Shown here: positions 11,401 through 20,610 of the stretch, piece by piece | Position numbering within the stretch: the first letter of the stretch is position 1 | Layout of the letters: every line of letters begins with the position of its first letter | Assembly: GCA_030407085.1 (NCBI GenBank) | Contig: CM059585.1 | Location: 124,001 to 188,000 of the forward strand | Reading direction: 5' to 3' | DNA: 64,000 bases | From: Trichopria drosophilae | Lineage: Eukaryota > Arthropoda > Insecta > Hymenoptera > Diapriidae | Notes under the pieces: generated by a model | What the model saw: the letters and a program-made list of their open reading frames with translations, nothing else | The model's database searches: none | What the model was told of the DNA's origin: nothing | Translations under genes and position numbers: made by a program

Positions 11401-12172
11401 TCAAATAAAATGTAGTTTAACTACAAAAGATCTTTATCCTAAAAGATAACAATGATAATAAGTCAAGATAAATCTCATCTCTCTTGATTTTGATCAACTA
11501 GCCATTACTATAAAACATTAATTTTGTAAGTTTAATTTCCAAGTAATTAACTAGAATTTACTTCAAAATTATGTTCAATTCCACTGAAACGGTTACACTT
11601 TTTCTAACATTAATTTAGTATACAAACAAATTGGATCTTTAAAAACTATTACATTGACTTGAAATTGTTCAAAAGTATAAAATGTCTTGACGTTTTAGAA
11701 AACACATGGATGAAAATGCATTACTAAATCTAAACTTTATTTGGAAAAATAATTAAATGTTTGCGTTTCTTAGAAATTTTCGTGGAACGTTTTTATAAAT
11801 AAATATTGATCATAATATTAAATCAGTTGAATAAATGCAACTCTTCTGTAATGTAAAAAATAACTTTCAGTGTAGTTCTTTGACGTAAAGGTAAAAAAAG
11901 TTCTCGATACATACATATTCAACACAATAAAAAAATGACATACGCCTACTACTACTTTCACCTGCAGCTTTCACAAGTGTGAGTCTAATCACCTAATATG
12001 GATTCTAAATGCATGCATAATTGAGGAAAATGGAGATGAAAAGACGTTTCCACATCGCAATGTTTAGGATAAAAAAAGGGAGTATTAAATTTATTGATAC
12101 CTTTGCCAAGATCGGACGTATTATTACTGGAAGAATGAGTGATGTAACTGGAGTCTCATCGCCCATTGTCAT
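5477..12172 (-). CDS. PDCD10: Programmed cell death protein 10 / CCM3, five coding exons
   Basis: Coding exons, in transcript order, are 12172-12101, 6253-6076, 6003-5853, 5788-5624 and 5561-5477, giving 216 residues (human 212). The first exon encodes the insect-like start MTMGDETPVTSLILP, ending ILAK at GTATCA. Exon 2 holds AAQTLRGAL, matching the family's AAQTLRAAF. Later signatures are ILSRIPDEITDR, EIASAIKKLLDAVN, EFVKYSKRFSNTLKEYF and VFVSALYLILQTN. All introns are GT-AG and the phases join. PDCD10 is an adaptor: its N-terminal part dimerises and binds GCKIII kinases, and its C-terminal FAT-homology domain binds CCM2 and striatins (STRIPAK). Intron 1 is 5.85 kb and filled with transposon remnants, while the other introns are 62-72 bp. 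The gene is divergent from RPA2. Confidence 0.95.
6307..7067. mobile_element. TA-flanked non-autonomous DNA transposon, 761 bp
   Basis: Left end GGGGAAGGCGGGCCGAAG and right end, read inverted, GGGGAAGACGGGGCGAAG are terminal inverted repeats of about 18 bp. Both ends abut TA (6305-6306 and 7068-7069), the target duplication of Tc1/mariner-type elements. The interior has no ORF resembling a transposase. It sits in PDCD10 intron 1. Confidence 0.7.
7117..7457. repeat. Inverted-repeat element, ~340 bp
   Basis: The left arm at 7117-7146 (CTGTCAAAAAAGTAAGGAAA, then CTTTGCGTCA) is found inverted at 7428-7457 with a few differences. No coding sequence lies between. It is probably a non-autonomous DNA transposon nested in PDCD10 intron 1; the target-site duplication is not clear. 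Confidence 0.55.
7901..8060. mobile_element. 160-bp palindromic MITE with TA duplication
   Basis: The ends CAGGGGTTTC and, inverted, CAGGGTTTTTG are each flanked by TA. The arms pair through most of the element, including AAAATGGCGGATCCAATAT on the left and its complement on the right. Related ATTGGATCC-ACCATCTTGAATTT sequence occurs near 16880, so the family is repeated locally. Confidence 0.65.
8310..9135 (-). mobile_element. 3' fragment of a non-LTR retrotransposon (inverted copy)
   Basis: On the minus strand, 8780-9220 translates with the reverse-transcriptase catalytic motif FADDVKLY followed by LKLNTSKCKFMSF and LDILFDRTLSFSDHL, typical of jockey/CR1-like LINEs. The same ~800 bp, including non-coding sequence beyond the ORF stop, recurs in the opposite orientation at 11000-11822. 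The frame is incomplete: there is no endonuclease and no N-terminal RT part. It is a dead copy inside PDCD10 intron 1. Confidence 0.75.
10258..11822 (+). pseudogene. Decayed non-LTR retrotransposon, reverse-transcriptase region
   Basis: The pieces follow RT order in the plus strand. 10258-10480 encodes GPGLIPALFLKLC, TAWKQSFITAIFKSGD, the N-terminal RT motifs. LFMLFINDI follows near 11000. Then comes the catalytic region with FVDN in place of FADD (11047-11065), and LNTSKCKFMSF and LDILFDRTLSF to 11349. Frameshifts and stops separate these blocks, and the catalytic-motif change also shows decay. From ~11000 to 11822 it pairs with 8310-9135. Jockey/CR1-like clade is likely but not resolved. 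Confidence 0.75.
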
Positions 12173-13366
12173 CCTTTACGAATTTTTAATTCTCGGTGGT
12201 TGACGAATTTTCGTGTCCGCAGTTATGCGAAGTCGTTCGAAACGACGGTCAGACAAGATCGACCTCGTTAGAAACGATTCGCTCAGCTTTCCACCATATT
12301 TTCTCACTGACAGCTGTCGCCACTAGTTTTTCCACAAATATAAACAATGAGGTTAAACCGTATTAAATGTCACGAAATCTCGTCGGTTACCCAGAATCCA
12401 GTTTCTGACGTTTTGTGTCGTGTCGTACGTGTGTCCTCTCTTCTCTAGTGATATTATATCTAGGGTGTCGCTATCTGGTGGATTAAAAATCCCCTAGGAA
12501 CCTCCATTGTCTTACAAAATACCGCCAAAATCAAAACATAATTAAGTCGGTTCGGAAGCTTATAAAGTGCTTGGAAGATAAGGTAGGAATTTTCACTAAA
12601 AACCGTAAATTAAAGATGACCGAATAAAGTTTTCAAAATTCAGGCTCTGTAAAGGCAATTTTAATTACTATAGACTCTTTCCTAGAAAATACCAAATACA
12701 TAAATTAATTGAGAACTGACTGAGAATTTTCGGAAATAAGTGATTTTTAGTGTCAGTTTTCAATTAATGCATGTGGTGTTTTCTAGGAAACCATTTATAG
12801 TACTTAGAATTGCCCTTATAAAGCCCAAATTTCGAAAAATCGATTCTGTTATTTTTTTTATTTATGGTTTCTATTGAAAATTCCTACCTAATCGGCAGAG
12901 CACTTTAGAACCCCCCGTAAGTCCTGAATGAAAATATTTTGTCGCTATAGTTTTCAGCTCTTGTATTTTGGAAAACAAAAACTAAAAAATGTTCAAGGAG
13001 TCTCATCTGATGTAAAATTAACTGAACTTTCAGTATCTGTTATTAGATTTTTCAAAAAATGTCGAGGTGATGAATTCAAATTTAAGTATATGTAGCACGC
13101 GCGCCCTGGTGGGCAATACTTGTATCATGGCTATGTAACTATGTAACCAGTTGTGCCAATAAAACCAATATGTACTATCCTAACAAGTGTCCATATTTTT
13201 AGAACCCATATTAATATCGAGTTTCGTTTCTTGGATTTCATGACTCCATGCACAATTTACAGATCTTGGCGCGTAAAGCTCTGAAAACGAGGGAGTGATT
13301 ATTTGAAGTTTTCGATACAAAGGAATCATCTTGAGGATTCTTTCGGTTTGTAACTGATCATTAAAC
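12173..13366. promoter_or_regulatory. Divergent interval between PDCD10 and RPA2
   Basis: These 1.19 kb separate the two start codons and should hold both promoters. The PDCD10-proximal part (to ~12470) is the more GC-rich and lacks an obvious TATA box. The middle is occupied by a MITE-A copy (12541-12921). No further gene is seen. Confidence 0.45.
12541..12921. mobile_element. Full-length palindromic MITE, family A
   Basis: This copy shows both arms. The left reads TAAAGTGCTTGG, GATAAGGTAGGAATTTTCAC, then GAACTGACTGAGAATTTTCG. The right is its inverted counterpart ending CAGAGCACTTTAGAACCCCC. The centre lies near GGAAATAAGTGATTTTTAGT. About 380 bp, no ORF. It is the best copy for defining the family consensus. 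Confidence 0.75.
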
Positions 13367-14181
13367 ATGTCTGCATGGAACAATCTCGACATGTCGCAAG
13401 GCGGCGGTGGGTACATGGACGAAAGTCAAACCGCCGGCCCAAGTGACGATAAATCGGATGTAAGACGGGGACAAAATTGTGTTCCTTTGATGATCGGTCA
13501 TTTGAATAAAACCTCTGATGATTTATCATTATGGGGTTTACCAGTAAAGACAGTAGTAATTATGGGTATCGTAAGACAAATTGAGCAGGTGACAACAAAA
13601 GTAACATTCGAGATCGAAGATGAAACAGGTTTGTTTTGTGTTCCTTTGTTATGTACTTTGATAACTAATATTTCTATCTTGCAGGGAGCATAAAAGCATT
13701 AAAGTGGCTCGAAGCAGACGCTGCGGTTTACGAGGCGCCGGTAAAAGTAAATTCGTATGCCAGAGTTTATGGTTTACTGAGAGATCAGAGCGGTAGTCGA
13801 CATCTTTTAGCCCTTAGTGTTCAGCCCCTTAAGAATTTGAATGAACTGATAAGTCATTTACTGGAAGTGACGTACGTTACCATGCAAGCAGAAAAGATGA
13901 AAGAAGGAATAATGAAGCAAGATTCTACATTTATGAACCAAAGCGTAATTGGATCCGATGCGATAGAAAGCGGTTCGATGCTTGGTCTAAGTCCAGATCA
14001 AGCTGCCGTTATGAAAGTTATTGTTGCGTTTTCGAAAGATAGTGACGGTGTTGAAAGAGATGTCATTAAATCGAAAGTTCCTCCTTCACTCAGGTCTTCG
14101 GTTGATTCCATTCTGGATAATCTGTCCTCTGAAGGTCACATTTATACCACAAAGACGGATGATTATTTCAGGGTAATTTAA
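13367..14181 (+). CDS. RPA2: Replication protein A 32-kDa subunit, two exons
   Basis: Exons 13367-13628 and 13685-14181 join in phase 1 (ACA G/GTTTGT ... TTGCAG/GG AGC) to give 252 residues (human RPA2 has 270). RPA2 is part of the heterotrimer that binds single-stranded DNA in replication, repair and checkpoint signalling. The N-terminal ~35 residues are Gly/Ser/Asp-rich, as in the phosphorylated tail of the family. Residues ~40-150 form the OB fold (VPLMIGHLN, TTKVTFEIEDETG, NSYARVYGLLRD). The C-terminal winged helix (LSPDQAAVMKVIV to DDYFRVI) is the protein-interaction module. The start ATG follows TTAAAC and fits the family N-terminus. The gene is convergent with the HSF-type gene. Confidence 0.95.
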
Positions 14182-14316
14182 ATGGAACATATTTTTGTAT
14201 ACGCAGCCGTCAAGCAGGACTCGGCAAGGTTTAAATCACTTCACACTGATCTTGTCAAGAATTGTATTATATATTATGTAAATCTAAGGTCGAACTTTTT
14301 ATAAACTACAGATCGT

Positions 14317-14322
14317 AATAAA
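14317..14322 (+). terminator. Polyadenylation signal for RPA2
   Basis: AATAAA lies 136 bp after the RPA2 stop, before the convergent HSF-type gene ends at 14468. Confidence 0.5.
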
Positions 14323-14467
14323 ATTAATTCAAGATTTTGTAAATTACACTATGTAAATTGTTTTTACGACAAATAATCGCATGCAAATTAATTTATATAT
14401 TAAAACCTAGAAATCTATCGTTAATATTAGTGATTAGTGTTAAAATTTTCTGCAAAATTAAACTAGA

Positions 14468-17400
14468 TTAAAAAGACGAATACGGAATACTGATTACATT
14501 TTCGTTTGGCACAGTAAATACGGTATTTTCCCAGTTGTAACTTTCTCGGAGGTCTTTAAAATCTTCGTTTTCAATGACCGGGTTAGAATCTTGTTCGATC
14601 CATTCAATAACGGCTACATTTTCAGCAGGTAACTCGAAATTGGAGTTTTCAAACGAACTTTCTGCAAGTATATGTGAGCGCTATACATTAAAATATATTG
14701 ATGCTGAAAGAATTATACTAAACCTGTATATTCTGATTCCAACGTATTCAATTGTTCGTCGTTAATTCGATTTTGAATTCGATGTTTTTCTTGGTAATAG
14801 TCTAACGTTGCTTGTTCCAGTGCTTTCGTTAAAGCAATCTGTAATTATATTACTTTTATTGTTTTATTTTTTACATTTTAAAGCGATATAATCGATAAAA
14901 AATGCTCCAAAGTTATTTAACCCATGTTACCACATTGATTTCTTTGAATTTTGACTATTTCCATTCTGGTTAATGCATTTAGATCGGTCCTTTTACTTTT
15001 ATCCGTTACTGTAGTGATGAAGGAACATATCAAAATTACAAAGAAGACACTATTGTTTATTTTTTTAGGTTATATAAATAAACAAATATAAAAAAATCAT
15101 GTTTTTTTTTGAAAATTTATTATTGACGATGTTTTTAATTTTATGAATGCCTCAATTTGAACGAAATTTCAAGAATTTTAGAATTGCATCTCTATGACGA
15201 GAATAACAAAAAAGTTGCATAGATCAGGATCTAGTAGCAGATCCACCTTTCGACAGGAAAGGAGTCTACAGTGTCCCTCTTCCTGTTGATAAGTTAATAT
15301 ATGACCTATATATAATCATGTATGAATGTTGTTCTCATATGGATTTATAAGCAAATATATGGGCATTGTTCTAGAATTTTTAAACTTTATGTTGTCGCTC
15401 ATTATGATACCTTAAAAATTTTAAATATAACTTTGCAACACGACAGATCAACAAATTTTTGTTCGTTTTACATGTAATAAGTGTTTATTACTAATTACAG
15501 ATATGTAGAAAACAATGAGAGTAAATAAAAGTAGTGAATTTGCCTGTTTTTGGTGCGCGACACTCACTACATTTTTTCAGTTTTAACACTGAAACTTGTT
15601 GCACCTTTTTTTTTATGGTCTGTGGTTTTTTGTGGAAGTATTTGGGGATGTAAACAAATGAAAAATCCTTAACTTAATGATGTGCCTTACTGAGGAATAA
15701 AATTATATACCTTGCGAGATAACTTTTTTTTATAGTTGACAATTTAGCAATCAACCTTAGATAAATTTTTTCACATTGGTTTTTAAGAAAGCACACAACA
15801 GGGGTACATTACCTATATGATAAGAAGTAATTTGAGCCTTTGCCCGAATGTGTGCCACCTATACATAAAAAATGCGACCACGTCAAACTTTAAATTTCCA
15901 AGCGAAACTCACTTTGAAAAATCAAATTATTTAATGGCACATCTACAATTTAGCTTCTAAGTACTTTGGAATCATTGTCATCTTTTCTCCTATGTTATTA
16001 AAGTATTTATAACTTTTGTGTGTTTTTAATACAACAAAAAACACACTTTTTGACAATAAAAAAATGATTATTCTTTACAAATCGTTTTAATTTTTTAGTA
16101 TCCTTAAGGTTAAATCATGTATTTGGATTTCAAATTTTAATGAAAACTGACTTTGGATTTGTAATCCGTGGCCTCTAAAACCCTAACATATCAAATTTTA
16201 TAAAAATCAAAGAAATTTTGTAAAAATAATCCGCCATATTTAATCCATTATTTTAAATTTGAATAACTATTAACTAGACGTTTAATTTTATATACTAGCT
16301 TCTAAAAATTAGGCCATAAGCAAAAGAACTGATTTTTTTATGTATATATTAAACGTTACAAAACTAAAAACTAATTTTACGAGTAACGTAACATGTTACA
16401 TTAAAAAAAATACATTGTGTATAAATGAGTCACGCAAGGTTTTTCCTGTCATTTGATCAATTCTAAAGCCAATAAAATTAATTTCATGAATGTGCCTAAA
16501 AAAAAAAATGAAATTTTCTTCAACCTCAAAGTTTAAAAGTTCTAGAATAATGCCCATATATCATGTATATTCATAAATATAATTGTATATAATCGTATAT
16601 GATTAACTTCACGTCCAATATCCACCTAAAATAATGTTTAATTTACTTCAAATCTTATGAGTTGTCCGAGTTTAGTAATTTATCAGCCAAATATTTTTGA
16701 ATTTTATACAAAATAAAAATTTTCTCAAAATGGACGATTGAATTTGAAAATTCGTGAAAAAAATGTATAAAAATCATATCTTACAATAGTTTTTTGTCTT
16801 TTCGTTCAGTTATATCAAATAGGCCCCCCGAATAGTAAATTTTTTTAAAAACGGAGTCATTTCTAAAATCTTTGTCCCCCATATTGGATCCACCATCTTG
16901 AATTTCGAAAAAGTAACCTTGGATTCGTAATGTGTGACTCAAAGGGTTAAATAATTTGGGATTCCAAGTTAACTGAAAACTATTTCAAGATATTCTGTGC
17001 CTATTGTTTATCAAAACGTTAACAAATAGCAAAGAAATTTTATGGTAAAATAACAAATTTTTAGAATTTTTCATAGTCTTAGAAATATTCAAGTTAATTT
17101 TTAGCTAATGTAGTTTAAGTGATCATAAAACATCTGAATTCTCATTGATTGATTATTCCAACTAAAATGAAATATCAACAATAAATACCATGACTCTGAG
17201 GAAATTAACAATTTTTTTAAAAATTACTGTATTTTAAACACTGAGCCAAATTTTATGCAAATAATCAGTTTTTGCCAATTTTAATTAATACTGTTTATCA
17301 AAATGTTTACAAATAATAAACAGATTTTATTGTAAAGTTTTCAAACATACTTTGGTAAATTCATTAAAAATATGATTTATTACATTTTTTGTCATCTGAC

Positions 17401-18984
17401 CACAAAAAATATAAAAAATCATATTTTTAGAGAATTTACCGAAGTATGTTCGAAAACTTTAAAATAAAATACGTAGACACAAAATATCTTGAAATACTTT
17501 TTGCACATAGTATAAATTTAGACGATTTAGGCATTTGTGAAATGTTTTACAGCTTTGAGTGTTAAATTGTTACAAGGGTTCTTAGTAAAGAAACTACATC
17601 ATGCTAATTATAATGTTCGGTAATATACATATGAGTCTTTATGTAAAACTTTATTCGACATGTGTGTTTATGCTGCTGAAGATAACAACTAAACAAATAT
17701 TGATAAAACTACGGTTTTCTGCGATTAAAATGAGCAAAAACTGATTATTTGCATGAAATTAGACTAAAAATGTTTAAAATGCAGTAATTTTTTTTAAAAA
17801 TTCTTAATTTCTTCAGGTTTTTCGAATACGCTGTTAGCTTCAGCGTCTTGGTATTATTTATATTTTAGTTTGCTAAATAATATTCTTCCGTTTCAGTTCG
17901 AATAATCAATCAATGAGAATTCAAAATTTTCTTGATCATTTAAACAAAATTAACTGAAAATTAACTGCAATATTTCTAAGACTACGTATTTTCTTAAAGA
18001 TGCATTTCGAACTCTAAATCAGGTAAGATTTTGAAAATTTGTTCAGGTTATGTATATTTAATATTCGCAAATAATACCAGAACTTTTTTGTATTAAATAC
18101 AACGATCAAGAAATAAAATATTGTATTAAAATGATCTTAAATTTTCTCACTAAAAAATTGGATTTTTGAACCGTTATAATTATAATACCAACTTAAATCG
18201 ACATGATAATTTACTTAAAAAATGTTAAAAATTTACAAATTTGAGAAAAAGCAGGTTTTTAAATGATTTTTAATGCGGGTTTAAAATAATTTAGGAATAC
18301 AAATACGTTACCGCGCTTATAGGTTGGTATCACTGATTCCCCGAAGCGAAACTTGTCCAGGAACGTCACGAACGAAAATGAAAGTTCGAAACGAATGTCA
18401 GTTTCGTTTTCGGAATTCTGGTTTTAAATGACTGTTTTTCAAAAATGACAGTTCTTCAAGTTTATTATTCTATAAGTTTTAGAAGTAATATGAAAGATTG
18501 GAGGGGTAAAATGAAAGAAACGAACCTGACATAACTGCAAGCGGGTCATTCCGTTTTCGTCAACCGGAGGACTTGGGTGGTCGTCGACGTCTTCGGGTAC
18601 TTCGAATTTGATCTTCTTGAATATCTTGTTTTTGACAGTGGTTTTTCGACACACTCGCGATAGCAGGTCTAGCCTGCCGATCCGAAAATAGTCGTGAAGG
18701 AACTCGTGGACGTCGGGGTTGTGGGAGTTACAAACAGGATCGCGATTGTGCGAAGTGACTTTGCGAAAACCGTAGAGGTTCAGTTGACGTATGAAGCTAG
18801 TTATATTCGCCGTCTTGAAGATCATGTTCGAAGATCCGAGATATTCATCCTGGAAGATTTTGTAATCCATCAAAATTGTTGTTCCTGTTGCTCCCCAACG
18901 AATCGCCCCTGATTTGCACTCGTGGATGATCCTCCAGAGCTTTTGCGGGAAACGCAACGAGGGGATGACGCAGTCGTCGTACAT
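14468..18984 (-). CDS. Short heat-shock-factor-type DNA-binding protein, three exons
   Basis: Exons are 18984-18526, 14838-14724 and 14661-14468; phases join (CAG/GTTCG to ATT GCT, then ACA G/GTTTAG to AA AGT) and give 255 residues. The first ATG after an in-frame stop is at 18984. Residues ~9-110 are an HSF DNA-binding domain: FPQKLWRIIHE, then IFKTANITSFIRQLNLYGF (recognition helix, compare SSFVRQLNMYGFRKV in HSF1), then HEFLHDYFRIGRLDLL. There is no long heptad HR-A/B trimerisation region; only a short helix-prone stretch (IALTKALEQATLDYYQEKH) follows, then an acidic tail ending IPYSSF. This resembles divergent HSFY/HSF5-like members more than classical HSF1. Intron 1 is 3.7 kb and repeat-rich. 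The exon 2-3 assignment rests on phase, strand and position only. Confidence 0.8.
17060..17995. repeat. Long imperfect fold-back repeat in the HSF-type gene intron
   Basis: The centre near 17400 is a strong hairpin: 17323-17395 (TTTTATTGTAAAGTTTTC, CATACTTTGGTAAATTC) pairs with 17405-17470. Farther out, 17060-17300 (CTTAGAAATATTCAAGTTAA; TTCTCATTGATTGATTATTC) recurs inverted at 17700-17995. Both arms are diverged and carry indels. No ORF. Probably an old fold-back or DNA-transposon copy. Confidence 0.55.
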
Positions 18985-19026
18985 GTCGATCTTCGTCTTC
19001 CTCGTCGAAATTACGAAACGCGACAC

Positions 19027-19302
19027 TTTATAGCTACTTCGTCTTTAGAACAATCGCCGAGCGTTCGAGCCTTTTCATCGAACACCGATTTCGACGAAAT
19101 TTTCTTGAGCACGGGCACGGTTCGGTCGAACGTTTTTTTTAATCCGCCAGGATTTCGTTGTTTTCGAGATCGTTCGACGTTCAGTTTTTTTTCGGCAGTG
19201 TTGAAGAGGAACGTTACCTTCGAGAGCCATCGATACTTTAAAGTATTTTTTAAATCGAATGCCACAGAGATTTACACATTTTAAAATCCATTTTATCAAC
19301 AT
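19027..19302 (-). promoter_or_regulatory. Probable 5' leader/promoter of the HSF-type gene
   Basis: Upstream of the HSF ATG the sequence is richer in C/G than its surroundings and stays open in other minus-strand frames (for example 19265-19011, 84 codons, ending past the upstream in-frame stop of the HSF frame). If transcribed, these would be upstream ORFs. No TATA box is evident. Confidence 0.3.
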
Positions 19303-19499
19303 GTCATTTTTTAGTTTTTTCAGTTGTTAAATTTTAAAGAAAGCTTTTTCCGGGAAAACGATTTTTCTGTCGATCAAAATTGTAAAAAAGAATGTTTTAA
19401 AGGACCCTCAAGATTTATTTTCAAATTCGAAATCAGGGATCAAAAAAAACAAGAAAAAACTCGACAATATTTTAATCGTGAACTATGTTTTGTTCCGTC

Positions 19500-20135
19500 A
19501 AGGGGGTTCTAAAGTGCTCCACCGGTAAGGTAGGAGTTTCACACTAAAAAAAACGTAAATTAAAGATGGTGGAATAACATTTTCAAAATTCGGCCTCTAT
19601 AAAGGCAATTTTAATTAATATAGACGGTTTCGTAGAAAATATCAAAGAAATTAATTGAGAACTGACCAAGAACTTTCGGAACTAAATAAAAATCACTTAT
19701 TTCCGAAAATTCTCGGCCAGTTTTCAATTAATTTCTTGTATTTTTTTTAAACCCCCTTAAGGATTCTTAAGTGCTCCTATGATAAGGTAGGAATTTTCTG
19801 TAAAAACCGTAAATAAAAAATTACTGAATCGATTTTCAAAAATTCGGACTCCGTAAGACTGATTTTAATTACTTTAGATTGTATCTTAGAAATACTATAC
19901 TGGAAATAGGTGGATTTTACTTAATTCTATTGTCACTATAATCATAATAGAAATATTATTATATTACAATTCTCGATAAAATTCTTTAATATTTTTTAGG
20001 AGATCCTTTATAATGGTTGGAAATAAGTAGCAGAGCTCGAATTTTGAGAAAACGTATCAATATTTATACTTTTACAAATATATTACTCCCGTATCAACAG
20101 AGGACTTTAGAACCCTCTCTTAACGTCTTAACATG
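19500..20135. mobile_element. Two adjacent copies of MITE family A
   Basis: The first copy runs from AGGGGGTTCTAAAGTGCTCC at 19501 to ACCCCCTTAAGG at 19751-19762, with part of its right arm deleted. The second starts in the same TTAAGG and ends ACTTTAGAACCCTCTCTTAA near 20126. The head-to-tail placement suggests insertion into, or shared use of, the terminal TTAA. Confidence 0.65.
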
Positions 20136-20171
20136 AAATTCAACTTTTTTAATAGGGATGCTAAATAGGAA

Positions 20172-20475
20172 TATGAGATATGAAGATTTAAGGCTGTAGA
20201 TGAACCAGATGGTATTTTTTTTGCACTACTAATTTTTTAAATTTTCTCTGACGTTTGCTTCTAAAGCCAGAAACTCGCCTGGATTCATTAGAAGAATTGC
20301 AATATGCCAGAGAAAATTTTAATTCCTAAAGATGGAAAGGATGGAATTTTTTACGAAACTGTTTTTTGGATTGTTCTCGATTTTCGAAAAAAACGTTAGA
20401 GAAAATTAAAAAAATTAGTAGTGCAAAAAAAATACCATCTGATTGGTTCATCTACAGCCTTAAATCTTCATATTT
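20172..20475. repeat. Palindromic repeat, ~85-bp arms
   Basis: ATATGAAGATTTAAGGCTGT, GATGGTATTTTTTTTGCACT and CTACTAATTTTTT on the left recur inverted on the right (20390-20475) with small indels. The loop of ~130 bp has no gene. It fits a small MITE. Confidence 0.6.
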
Positions 20476-20610
20476 AGTAATAATTACTACGAAGTGAACC
20501 AAAAAACTTTAACGAATATGAGATGTTCAAAGTTAAAAAGTTGGGTAAGCTTTTTTTTTTTAATTCATCCACTTTGTAAAACCCTGTCTTCTATAACTAT
20601 TGTTAATGTA

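Noticed and set aside
12021..12203. 60-codon plus-strand frame
   Set aside because: It is the antisense shadow of PDCD10 coding exon 1 (12101-12172).
13180..13529. Minus-strand frames over the RPA2 start
   Set aside because: Antisense shadows of RPA2 exon 1 and its upstream region; no protein family.
14926..15024. Possible extra exon of the HSF-type gene (minus; TDKSKRTDLNALTRMEIVK)
   Set aside because: It has an AG before and a GT after, but its phase does not join to the exon at 14838, whereas the HSF exon at 18526 joins exactly.
18694..19284. Plus-strand frames of 72 and 120 codons
   Set aside because: They overlap the HSF-type exon and its leader on the opposite strand; no domain is visible in them.
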